Positions 34,174 to 41,977 of a stretch of DNA of 64,000 nt are shown here, in pieces. Below the pieces are notes generated by a model. That model searched no databases. It was given only the letters and a program-made list of their open reading frames with translations, and was not told the DNA's origin. The stretch comes from Candidatus Melainabacteria bacterium. Its GTDB lineage: Bacteria > Cyanobacteriota > Vampirovibrionia > Obscuribacterales > Obscuribacteraceae. Where the stretch lies: NCBI GenBank assembly GCA_016716405.1, contig JADJWK010000003.1, forward strand, positions 682,001 through 746,000. Direction: 5' to 3'. Within the stretch, counting starts at the first letter, position 1. The number at the start of each line of letters is the position of its first letter. A program made the position numbers and the translations under genes.

Positions 34174-35706
34174 ATGCATTTCGGTTCGGGAGTTCGGGAT
34201 CAGGTATTCGAGGTGATTGTCAGGCAGGCTCTTGCCGGGGCACCCTGGCGGGAGATCTGCGCTGCGCCCATGCGAGTCAACAATATCAGCGAAGAGGAAG
34301 TGCAGGCCGAGGTCGATCGCAGGTTGCGCGGGTTCGAGGGGATCCTGGACGAGGAGCAGCAAGCTGCTCTTCATGCCTATATCGAAGCCTGGCAGGAGAC
34401 CCTCAGGATAGACCGGAAGCGGGATCAGAAGAGCATGCCCGCCGGTGCCGAAGATGCGGTGGCTTCGCTCTATGGGCTCCTGGGGCTTGCGAAGCCGGAG
34501 ATTATCTATTGCCAGAGCCCCACCAGATTATTCGTCTACCTGTCGATCTTGAGCGAGCTCGAGATGCGGGCTCTGACTCCCGCCGATTTTTCCTCTGATC
34601 TTTCCATGTTTTCAGCGACTAGCAAACTGGTTGACTCTATAAAAGGGGATCAAGATGAGAAATACTGGCAGAGGCTGTCCACCGATATAGACATGGTCGT
34701 CAACGCGTCCCTCCGTCTTCCCGGAAAGAATATCGCAGACCGGTTCGAGGCCTTCTGCTCCGGTGATCTGCTGAGACGGCTCGACAAGACCATGAATGAT
34801 AAATCCGATCCGATTCTCAAGTCTTACCTGAACTATGGCTTCAAAAACACCATGCAGGCTCACCTGAACAGGGCAGGCGCTGCCATCGAGCTCTGCGTCA
34901 ACTCCATTCCAGCTATTGCCGAGCGCTTCGGCGTCGCCGCGGACACTGCCTCGCCCGGGCTCCTTCCCCCGGCGATGCCTGGCAACCCTCTGGAGGCTAA
35001 TCTCAGGGATCGTCTCAATCTCACCCTCCGGCAATTTCCCGGAGCGCGGGTCTTCCGGCAATATATGAGCGGTGTCTGGAGTCATCCGGAGATCATCCCC
35101 CGGGGTTTTCTTCACGAGGTATGCGGTTGTCCCGATGCGCCCTTTTTCGAAGGGAAGGACGGCGAGGATCTATCATCGATCCTGTCTCTTTACCGGACAG
35201 CGCCCTGGTATTCGTTTTTCGAGAATATCTGCTTTGTAGGCTCTTACCCGGAAGAGAGCCACTTCGACCAGACCCTCTCCTTCCACAGCCTGGAAGGCCC
35301 GGCTATAAGATTCGCGGACGGATACAAGATCTATGCCGTGACCGGCATTGTTGCGGCCCGCAGACATGTGGAGGATCCGGGCTCCCTTGCGGCTGCCGAG
35401 ATCGAGTCGGTGACCAATGCCTCCCTCAGGAGGTTACTGATGGAGACCTATGGAATCTCTCGTTTTCTTATGGATATAGGCGCCGAGCTGATTAATGAAG
35501 ACGAATGCGGCAAGCTCTACAGAAAAGAGCTGCAAGGAGACGAGCCCCTGGTCATGGTCCGGGTCAAGAACAGCACCCCGGAGCCCGACGGCTCTTATAA
35601 AGAATATTTCCTGCGGGTGCCGCCCACCATGACCACCGCCCGGGAGGCAGTGGCCTGGACTTTCGCTATGAACGACCGGGATTACTCGCCGGATTCGGAG
35701 ACCTGA
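34174..35706 (+). CDS. DUF6745 family protein
   Basis: The 510-residue protein ends in a clear DUF6745 block: GPAIRFADGYKIYAVTGI, then LLMETYGISRFLMDIGAE, CGKLYRKEL, GDEPLVMVRVKNSTPEPDG and YFLRVPPTMTTAREAVAWTF. The N-terminal half is alpha-helical (ISEEEVQAEVDRRL, PEIIYCQSPTRLFVY). Many relatives carry tandem short repeats in the middle; here that part is a non-repetitive helical stretch. No enzyme motif is seen. A ribosome site aaggtg lies 5 bases before the ATG. Function of the family is unknown. Confidence 0.78.
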   Translation: MHFGSGVRDQVFEVIVRQALAGAPWREICAAPMRVNNISEEEVQAEVDRRLRGFEGILDEEQQAALHAYIEAWQETLRIDRKRDQKSMPAGAEDAVASLYGLLGLAKPEIIYCQSPTRLFVYLSILSELEMRALTPADFSSDLSMFSATSKLVDSIKGDQDEKYWQRLSTDIDMVVNASLRLPGKNIADRFEAFCSGDLLRRLDKTMNDKSDPILKSYLNYGFKNTMQAHLNRAGAAIELCVNSIPAIAERFGVAADTASPGLLPPAMPGNPLEANLRDRLNLTLRQFPGARVFRQYMSGVWSHPEIIPRGFLHEVCGCPDAPFFEGKDGEDLSSILSLYRTAPWYSFFENICFVGSYPEESHFDQTLSFHSLEGPAIRFADGYKIYAVTGIVAARRHVEDPGSLAAAEIESVTNASLRRLLMETYGISRFLMDIGAELINEDECGKLYRKELQGDEPLVMVRVKNSTPEPDGSYKEYFLRVPPTMTTAREAVAWTFAMNDRDYSPDSET

Positions 35707-35761
35707 GGGGCGAAATTCTGATAAATTATGCAGGTCGAGGGATGATGAGGGAATAGAGACG

Positions 35762-36400
35762 ATGAATCCTGGTAGCCTGGTTGACAAGCTGGAGTGGCGT
35801 TATGCCACCAAAAAATTCGATCCCAATAGAAAAATCGAGGACAGGACCTGGGAAGCTATCCAGAAAGCCCTGGTCCTGACACCGTCGAGTTACGGTTTGC
35901 AACCCTGGAAATTCGTCGTAGTCACCGACACCGACACCAAGTCGAAGCTGGTGGAGGCCTCTTTCAATCAGAATCAGCCTGCCGAGTGCTCGCACCTGGT
36001 GGTGATCTGCCGGCTCGACAGTATGGACCGAGAGCACGTCGAGAAATACGCCTCTCATATTCTAGCCACCAGGGGCATCACCGCGGACAGTATCGCCACA
36101 TACAAATCTATGATGCTTGGTTTTGTCGACCGGACCTCGAAAGAGGATCTCGAGACCTGGATGGCAAAACAATGCTATATCGCCCTGGGCAACCTGATCG
36201 CCGTTGCTTCCGGTCTCGGCGTGGACAACTGCCCCATGGAAGGTTTCGACCGCAAGCGTTATGACGAGATTCTCGAGCTCGAGAAGAGAGGCTGCCGGAG
36301 CGTGGTGCTATGCGCCCTGGGTTATCGCGCCGAAGACGATCATTATGCCCAGCTCGCCAAAGTCCGCTTCGACGACTCGGACGTGATCATTCGCGTATGA
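35762..36400 (+). CDS. NAD(P)H-dependent nitroreductase family protein
   Basis: The 212-residue protein begins YATKKFDPNRKI, the FMN-phosphate binding region of the NfsB/YdgI type. It continues with ALVLTPSSYGLQPWKFVVV and later QCYIALGNLIAVASGLGVDNCPMEGFD, both conserved in the family. It should bind FMN and reduce nitroaromatics, quinones or similar electrophiles as a homodimer. Length is normal. The ATG is preceded by a weak gaggg-like site. The next gene starts 8 bp downstream. Confidence 0.9.
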   Translation: MNPGSLVDKLEWRYATKKFDPNRKIEDRTWEAIQKALVLTPSSYGLQPWKFVVVTDTDTKSKLVEASFNQNQPAECSHLVVICRLDSMDREHVEKYASHILATRGITADSIATYKSMMLGFVDRTSKEDLETWMAKQCYIALGNLIAVASGLGVDNCPMEGFDRKRYDEILELEKRGCRSVVLCALGYRAEDDHYAQLAKVRFDDSDVIIRV

Positions 36401-36401
36401 T
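36396..36401 (+). promoter_or_regulatory. Possible -10 element (TATGAT) 6 bases before a start codon
   Basis: TATGAT ends 6 bases before the ATG of the TPR-hydrolase gene, where no SD sequence is visible. The spacing would give a leaderless transcript. No -35 is visible and the hexamer overlaps the previous stop, so this is weak. Confidence 0.2.
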
Positions 36402-36407
36402 CCGCTT

Positions 36408-38144
36408 ATGAAAATCCGGCGACAGACGGCTTCGATCGTCCTGACCTGTTTTGCGGCAGGCATCACTGTGCTTGCTGGTCCGGTGCTGGCGGAGAGCGCC
36501 GCAATCGATACGGAGAGCATAAACGGCGCCTGCAGCCGGAAACAGGCCCTGGAGCTCCTCGAGCGCAAGCAATTCAGCGAAGCCGAGGCGATTTTTACTC
36601 GACTGCTCGCCGTATCGCCCGGAGCCGATAGCGAAATGGATCTAGCTGCCAGCCATTTCAGGCGAGGCGACTATCAGGGCGCATATGCCCTGGTGATAGC
36701 CGCCATGGACGGTGCTGTCGAAAGCCGGTCAGGCAAGGTCCCGGTCATTGCCGGCGCTGCTGCCTGCGAGCACTACACACCGGCGATGATGTACCTGTGC
36801 GCGGCCGAGTGTCTCTACAAGCAGAAGCTCTATCACCGCGCCTCTCCTCTCTATCGCAAAGCCCTGAACGTGCTGGAGCCCGGCGACTGGAGCCTGGTAG
36901 CCGGTTTTGCCCTTGCCGGTCTCGCCGCCTGCGAAGAGAAGCTCGGCAACTTCTCGAAAGCGGCTTCGCACTACGAGGAGATGGCCAGGCTGTATAGAGA
37001 CCTCTATGGCGCCGAGGACATCAATTACGGCTGGGCGCTCCTGATGCTTTCCGAGGCCCTCGAAGACGCAGGAGACGATAAGCGCGCCGAAGCTGCCTAC
37101 GAGAAGTCAATCTGGATCTTCAGGCAGACGAATTTCTTGCGGCTCTCCAGAGAATATCCGGACGTCGATCCTGACACTCTTCGGAAAAAGGTCTTCGGAA
37201 AGGGCTATACGGAGACATTCCGGAACGCCGATTCGATCTTCGCCGGCAAGTCCGAATACCTGGCGAAAACGACCGCCACGATTCCGGACGAGCTCTGTCC
37301 CTGGCGCAGCCAGTTGAGCAAGAGCGAGGCGCCTGGATGGGTCTGGCTCGATCCGCTTGTCCCCACCAGGGCCGTTCTTGTTTGCGTGCATGGACTCGGT
37401 CTTCATCACCGCGCTTTCGACTCGTTCGCGCGCCGTGTGGCACCGGAGGGAATCGTCACAATTTCTTTCGACGTGCGCGGCTTCGGCTCCTATCTCGAAT
37501 CGAGAGGACAGGACAGCCTCGATCTCGAGGAATGTGTCGAGGATCTCGAGAAAGTGATTGGCTGTATCAAGCGCGACTATGCGCCGGCGCCGCTGTTTTT
37601 GCTTGGTGAGTCCATGGGTGGTGCTATCGCCCTGCGAGTGGCCAGCCGCACTCCGGAGAACATCGACGGGCTCATCTGCTCGGTGCCCTCCGGCAGCCGC
37701 TACAAGGGAGCCAGGACGGCTGTGAAAGTCGGTTTGCGCTATCTGATGGGGAAAAACAAACCAATGAACATCGGCAAGCAGGTGATCAAGCAAGCCACCA
37801 GTGACGATGACCTGCGCGAGCAATGGTCGTCGGACCCGTCATCCCGAATGATGCTCACACCGAAGGAGCTTCTTACCTTCAATAGCTTCATGGATCAAAA
37901 TCTGGAGGTTGCCCGGCGAATCGACAAAACACCGGTGATTTTCTTCCAGGGCGACGACGACCGCCTGGTCAAGAAAGAGGGCACTTTCGATCTCTTCGAG
38001 GCTCTGGCCACTCCCGAGAAAACCATGGTGCTTCTCGGCAGCACCGAGCACCTGATCTTCGAGGCGGATCAATTCAAGGATGACGTCACCCTCGGTGTCA
38101 TAGGCTGGATGCGAGCCCACGGCGCCGTCGATAACCCCGAATGA
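36408..38144 (+). CDS. Secreted TPR protein with C-terminal serine hydrolase (S33-like) domain
   Basis: The 578-residue protein has a signal peptide (about 1-30) and TPR-like helices at about 45-230 (KQALELLERKQFSEAEAIF). A C-terminal alpha/beta hydrolase follows from about 300. HGLGLHHRAF is the oxyanion region, GESMGGAIAL the Ser nucleophile, GDDDRLV the acid and STEHLIFE the His, as in monoglyceride lipase/lysophospholipase-type serine aminopeptidase S33 enzymes. The hydrolase at 51606-52736 is a paralogue without TPRs. It probably acts outside the cytoplasm; substrate unknown. Confidence 0.85.
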   Translation: MKIRRQTASIVLTCFAAGITVLAGPVLAESAAIDTESINGACSRKQALELLERKQFSEAEAIFTRLLAVSPGADSEMDLAASHFRRGDYQGAYALVIAAMDGAVESRSGKVPVIAGAAACEHYTPAMMYLCAAECLYKQKLYHRASPLYRKALNVLEPGDWSLVAGFALAGLAACEEKLGNFSKAASHYEEMARLYRDLYGAEDINYGWALLMLSEALEDAGDDKRAEAAYEKSIWIFRQTNFLRLSREYPDVDPDTLRKKVFGKGYTETFRNADSIFAGKSEYLAKTTATIPDELCPWRSQLSKSEAPGWVWLDPLVPTRAVLVCVHGLGLHHRAFDSFARRVAPEGIVTISFDVRGFGSYLESRGQDSLDLEECVEDLEKVIGCIKRDYAPAPLFLLGESMGGAIALRVASRTPENIDGLICSVPSGSRYKGARTAVKVGLRYLMGKNKPMNIGKQVIKQATSDDDLREQWSSDPSSRMMLTPKELLTFNSFMDQNLEVARRIDKTPVIFFQGDDDRLVKKEGTFDLFEALATPEKTMVLLGSTEHLIFEADQFKDDVTLGVIGWMRAHGAVDNPE

Positions 38145-38150
38145 AGGCTC

Positions 38151-39314
38151 TCAGATGTCGAACTTCACGCTGAAGGGTTTCTCGCCGATATTGCCGCTTC
38201 CGCTCACCGACTGAATCTGATCCCCGGTGTTGAAATAGACGTCCATCTCGCCGCTGGCAGGGGAGCCCTGCGAGCTGGTGACTCTGACGATCATGCGGTC
38301 ATCTCGCCTGCTGTCCAGGGTGCCACTGATCGACACTGTCTGACCGGAACGAGCAGTAAGCTGGATGTCGACCTGATCGTCGCGCCCGCCTCTTGTATGA
38401 ACCGAAACGCTCTTCACATCCATGGCTGCCATATTCTGGAAATAAAACATGCCTTTGCCGTTGATATTCTGGTCGACGTTACGGTTACCCCAGACGCCTC
38501 CACCGCGATTGCGCCAGCCTCTTCCTCGACCTCCCCGGTCCCAGTTGTTGTTGTTGTTGTTGTTGTCATACAGACTACCGGTCTGACCGGAGTAGACTTG
38601 ATTGAGGATAGTTTCCTCCTGGCCGAAAGCCCGTCTCGAGTGGACGCCATCCGAGAGCATGTAGGAGCCCTGCTTCGATACCACTGTCTCTCTGCCGTTG
38701 GGACCCATCATTGTTATGGAGTAGAGACCGGGTCCGATGAGAGAGCTCGAGAGAAGCTGCATGGTCGAATTGTTGTTCCATCTGTTGTTGCCGAATGTCG
38801 GTCCACCGAGATTGATTCCGCCGAAGTTGCTATTGCCGCCGAAATTATTTCCTCCGAACCTGTTCTGGTTGAAACTGCTGCTAGCGCCACGGGATAAGTC
38901 TCGCAACTGCCTGACATCATTCTGGACGGCTCTCACCTGTCCCATTACCATCTGATCGGCTCCCACGCCACGGAGCTGCGACTCGACCCGGGAGAGGGAT
39001 TGCTGAAACGAGAAGACCGACTGGGAGAGCTGGCTCTCGTTCAAGTTTGCTCCTCGCCTCTTGAGCTCTTCGGCTTGCTTCTGGAGATCCTCCATGGCGA
39101 AGCAAGCCTGCATGTCCGGGCTGCCGGGCTTGGGCGACCAGCGGCCGTTGGTCTTCAGGAAATTCTCGAAGCTCTTGACCAGACTCCGGGTATCCGACTG
39201 GATTTGCTGAGCGGCATTGTTCACATTCGAGTCGAATGCCTGCACGGGCGCGGCAAAGGCGCAGACAGTCAAAAGCACCGCAAGGGATCGAATTATTCTC
39301 GAGTCGAAATACAT
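38151..39314 (-). CDS. Secreted protein with Asn/Gly-rich middle
   Basis: The 387-residue protein has a signal peptide (LAVLLTVCAFAAPVQA). Residues about 25-150 are helical, with Gln-rich coiled-coil character. Residues about 150-180 and 250-285 are Asn/Gly/Phe and Asn/Arg/Gly rich (NNNNNNNW). The C-terminal 90 residues form a probable beta domain with alternating residues (DDQVDIQLTARSGQTVSISG). It resembles structural or adhesive surface proteins, with no known family. The ribosome site is in a strong hairpin (see 39318-39339), which suggests controlled translation. Confidence 0.75.
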   Translation of the reverse strand: MYFDSRIIRSLAVLLTVCAFAAPVQAFDSNVNNAAQQIQSDTRSLVKSFENFLKTNGRWSPKPGSPDMQACFAMEDLQKQAEELKRRGANLNESQLSQSVFSFQQSLSRVESQLRGVGADQMVMGQVRAVQNDVRQLRDLSRGASSSFNQNRFGGNNFGGNSNFGGINLGGPTFGNNRWNNNSTMQLLSSSLIGPGLYSITMMGPNGRETVVSKQGSYMLSDGVHSRRAFGQEETILNQVYSGQTGSLYDNNNNNNNWDRGGRGRGWRNRGGGVWGNRNVDQNINGKGMFYFQNMAAMDVKSVSVHTRGGRDDQVDIQLTARSGQTVSISGTLDSRRDDRMIVRVTSSQGSPASGEMDVYFNTGDQIQSVSGSGNIGEKPFSVKFDI

Positions 39315-39317
39315 GGT

Positions 39318-39339
39318 CAGGCTCCTCCACAGGAGCCTG
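39318..39339 (-). promoter_or_regulatory. Hairpin that sequesters the ribosome binding site
   Basis: In the minus-strand transcript CAGGCTCCT pairs with AGGAGCCTG (9 bp, perfect) around the loop GTGG. The AGGAG of the second arm is 7 bases before the start codon at 39314. The ribosome site would therefore be closed unless the stem is opened by temperature, protein, RNA or translation coupling. On the plus strand it is not followed by enough T to be a good terminator. Confidence 0.5.
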
Positions 39340-39389
39340 ATTTTACACCAGGAGCTATACTGATTACTCTTAACACGGAGTCTCCCGAA

Positions 39390-40439
39390 ATGCCGATATT
39401 TCCCAGGCGAAGTGCCCTTGCTCTGCTTCTGCCTCTGGTCATGACCACCTCCATGACAACAACGGAAGCCTGCACGGATTTCAGGCTGAAATCGAGAGAC
39501 GGCGCCGTGGTCGTGGGGCGTTCTCTGGAGTTCGCCCTGGAGCTGCGCTCACGGATTCACCTTTACCGTCCCGATCAATCCGATGCCGGAGCCCGCTATG
39601 CATATATTGGAGTGGATGCCCTGGGACTGCCTTTCATCACCGACGGAATGAACGAGAAAGGTCTCTCGGCCGGTTTTCTCTGGATGCCCGGGAGCCGGTA
39701 CGAGACGGCCGGCAGTGGCAAGGAATCAGTCGAGATAAGCAAGCTCGGCGCCTGGATCCTGTCTCGCTCCGCCAGTGTCGATGAGGCGAGAAAAGGGCTC
39801 GAGAGCATTTCGGTCACAGATTCATTCATCGAAGAGATGAAAATGGTGCCCCCTCTTCATCTCTCCCTTCATGACGCATCGGGAGAAAGCCTCGTGGTGG
39901 AGTTCATCGACGGCAAAAAGAGAATCTACCAGAACCCTTGCGGAGTCATGACCAATGCTCCGACATTCGACTGGCATATCACCAACCTTAGAAACTACCT
40001 GAATCTGAGCGCCGGCAACGCCGAGCCGATCAGGATCAAGGGCACGGTCCTGGCGCCGCCGGGGCAGGGAAGCGGCTTTCTCGGCATTCCCGGCGACTGG
40101 ACGCCGCCTTCCCGATTTGTCCGCACCGCCGCCATGATCCGGTACGCCGAGACTCCAGAAAACCCATCGGAGGCAGTCAATCTCGCCGAGCATATTCTCA
40201 ACGCCGTTGACATTCCAAGAGGTGATATTCGCGACGAGAGCGGCTCTATGGATTACACCCAGTGGGCAGTGATAAAGGATTTGAAAAACCGCAAATTCTA
40301 CTTTCGCTCATATCGCGATATTGCGATAAAAGTAGTCCACTTTGACGAGGCCCTGAGAAAGAACTACGCAGGCTACCTCCCAATTGCCGCAGACGAGCCT
40401 CCGGTAGATGCCACCGCCGGTCTGGCTGCCGCTAAATGA
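39390..40439 (+). CDS. Choloylglycine hydrolase/penicillin acylase-type Ntn amidase
   Basis: Starting at ATG 39390, the 349-residue protein has a signal peptide; cleavage after TTEA would expose Cys (ACTDFRL) as the N-terminal nucleophile. Family landmarks are VVVGRSLEFA (Arg after the nucleophile), YAYIGVDALGLPFITDGMNE, MTNAPTFDWHITNLRNYLNL (Asn/oxyanion) and DYTQWAVIKDLKNRKFYF. Relatives hydrolyse bile-salt amides, penicillin V or acyl-homoserine lactones. A frame extends upstream to 39000 but lacks any start signal. A 12-bp palindrome lies downstream (40463-40474). Confidence 0.88.
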   Translation: MPIFPRRSALALLLPLVMTTSMTTTEACTDFRLKSRDGAVVVGRSLEFALELRSRIHLYRPDQSDAGARYAYIGVDALGLPFITDGMNEKGLSAGFLWMPGSRYETAGSGKESVEISKLGAWILSRSASVDEARKGLESISVTDSFIEEMKMVPPLHLSLHDASGESLVVEFIDGKKRIYQNPCGVMTNAPTFDWHITNLRNYLNLSAGNAEPIRIKGTVLAPPGQGSGFLGIPGDWTPPSRFVRTAAMIRYAETPENPSEAVNLAEHILNAVDIPRGDIRDESGSMDYTQWAVIKDLKNRKFYFRSYRDIAIKVVHFDEALRKNYAGYLPIAADEPPVDATAGLAAAK

Positions 40440-40451
40440 AAAGCACGACCG

Positions 40452-40474
40452 ACAATTGTTAACACAATATTGTG
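40452..40474. promoter_or_regulatory. Paired palindromes upstream of the small peptide-P450 operon
   Basis: ACAATTGT (40452-40459) is a perfect 8-bp palindrome and CACAATATTGTG (40463-40474) a perfect 12-bp palindrome, three bases apart. They lie in the 99-bp gap between the amidase stop and the 43-residue peptide start. The shape is that of an operator for a helix-turn-helix repressor. No repressor gene is adjacent. Confidence 0.45.
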
Positions 40475-40538
40475 ATTCTACAGAACCGCGCAACTTTCAT
40501 TCTGGCCCGGGTGTAACTGCATCCGGAGGCAAGAGAAT

Positions 40539-40670
40539 ATGTTCAACGTTCCTTTAGAGTTTATAGCCGCGCTGGCGATGATGAAATTGATAAAGCTGCC
40601 ACTTATCTTGCTTCTGAGACATGCATATCTCAAACACAAAGAAAAACGCGGCAAAGGAGGCTCAAAATGA
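40539..40670 (+). CDS. 43-residue hydrophobic peptide, coupled to cytochrome P450
   Basis: The ATG at 40539 follows ggaggc by about 10 bases, a strong ribosome site. The peptide MFNVPLEFIAALAMMKLIKL continues through a hydrophobic PLILLLRHAYL to a basic tail (KHKEKRGKGGSK). It thus has one transmembrane-length segment and a cationic end. Its stop overlaps the P450 ATG by 4 bp (ATGA). It is short, but the SD and coupling favour a real gene. Possible roles are a membrane anchor or a regulator of P450; this is inference. Confidence 0.6.
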   Translation: MFNVPLEFIAALAMMKLIKLPLILLLRHAYLKHKEKRGKGGSK

Positions 40671-41914
40671 ACCCTGTGGTAAACAAATCCGTGGACAGAG
40701 CAATTTTCGATCCCTTGATGGAGACCTCGGCGAGCTTCCTGCAAGATCCGTATTCGGAGCTGTCGGAAATGCGCCGGCGGGATCATGTGGTCTTCAGCGA
40801 GAAAGGCAACCAGTGGCTGGTCACCGGTCTGGCGGAGGCCAACAAGCTCCTCCGGGACAATCGTTATGGCAAGCGCATGGAGCGCTGGCGCCATCCGAGC
40901 AAAGCCATGCGTATCCTCCTCAAGCTGCTCGGCAGGCAGGGCCTGAACAATATACTCAGGCAGGATCCGCCGCAGCACACCAGGGTGCGTGGTCTCATAA
41001 GCAGTGCTTTCACTCCTTCGGTGGTCCGGGACCTGGAAGCTGAGATCCAGAGCATCACCGACCGGCTCATCGACGACTTCGAGAAGGACGGTCATGCCGA
41101 TCTGATCGCGCAATTCGCATTCCCGCTGCCGGTGACGGTGATCGCCGAGCTTCTAGGCATACCGGCTGAGGACCGCGACAAATTCAAAGAATGGTCCACA
41201 AGAATCACCGCTACACTAGACGGCAATGTCTGCCCTTATAAGGCAGCCAGATCCTTTGCCGCATCCCTGGAGCTCAGGGGCTACCTCAAAAAAGCGATAG
41301 CCAGAAAGCTCAAAGCACACGACGGGAGGTCCGAAAAAGATCTCCTCACTTCCCTGGCTCTGATCAATTCGGAAGATGAAGGCAGGCTCTCTCAAGAAGA
41401 GTTGATCTCGAACAGCATACTCTTATTGATCGCCGGTCATGAGACCACGGTCAATCTCATCGGCAACGGTCTCTATCACCTCATGCGTCACCCCGAGCAA
41501 CGGCGTCTGCTGGAGGAGCGCCCGGAGCTCATTAACGAAGCAGTGGAGGAGATCCTCCGCTTCGACTCCCCTGTGCAGATAGTCAGACGTCTGGCCAACG
41601 AAGACATTGAGCTTGCCGGCAAAACAATCAGAAAAGGTGACGCCCTCACTGTGCTCATCGGAGCCTGCAACCGCGACCCGGAATTCTTTCCCGATCCGGA
41701 CAGTTTCTCCATCGAGCGTCAAAACAAAAAACATGTCTCTTTCGGAGCCGGCATTCACTACTGCCTCGGCGCCGAGCTTGCCCGCGCCGAGGCCAGAATA
41801 GCGATAAGCACCATCTTGAAGCGCCTTCCGGAGATGCGCCTGAAAGAGCCGGTGATGCTCTACCGCAGCCCCTTCGCTCTGCGCGGACTGCAATCTCTTC
41901 TGGTCGAATTCTGA
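40667..41914 (+). CDS. Cytochrome P450
   Basis: The 415-residue soluble bacterial P450 has the I-helix oxygen-binding motif AGHETT, the ExxR helix in EEILR, an aromatic-rich meander, and the heme-ligand loop FGAGIHYCLGAELAR with Cys. SFSIERQNKKHVSFGAG is family-typical. It would accept electrons from a ferredoxin-type partner not seen in the window. The N-terminus lacks a membrane anchor, which makes the preceding small membrane peptide interesting. Substrate not predictable. Confidence 0.95.
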   Translation: MNPVVNKSVDRAIFDPLMETSASFLQDPYSELSEMRRRDHVVFSEKGNQWLVTGLAEANKLLRDNRYGKRMERWRHPSKAMRILLKLLGRQGLNNILRQDPPQHTRVRGLISSAFTPSVVRDLEAEIQSITDRLIDDFEKDGHADLIAQFAFPLPVTVIAELLGIPAEDRDKFKEWSTRITATLDGNVCPYKAARSFAASLELRGYLKKAIARKLKAHDGRSEKDLLTSLALINSEDEGRLSQEELISNSILLLIAGHETTVNLIGNGLYHLMRHPEQRRLLEERPELINEAVEEILRFDSPVQIVRRLANEDIELAGKTIRKGDALTVLIGACNRDPEFFPDPDSFSIERQNKKHVSFGAGIHYCLGAELARAEARIAISTILKRLPEMRLKEPVMLYRSPFALRGLQSLLVEF

Positions 41915-41921
41915 GCTCGCC

Positions 41922-41977
41922 TGCTGTTTTTCACTTGCTGATCTTCACTTGCTGTTTTTTTACTGCTGTTTTTCACT
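41922..41977. repeat. Short direct repeats in the gap after P450
   Basis: The 14-bp string TGCTGTTTTTCACT occurs at 41922-41935 and again at 41964-41977, with a similar T-rich copy between. The second copy overlaps the stop codon of the minus-strand acyltransferase. No coding function is seen; it probably arose by slippage. Confidence 0.5.

Noticed and set aside
39318..39339. Hairpin as a terminator on the plus strand
   Set aside because: Only ATTTTA follows and no plus-strand gene lies upstream; SD sequestration on the minus strand fits better.
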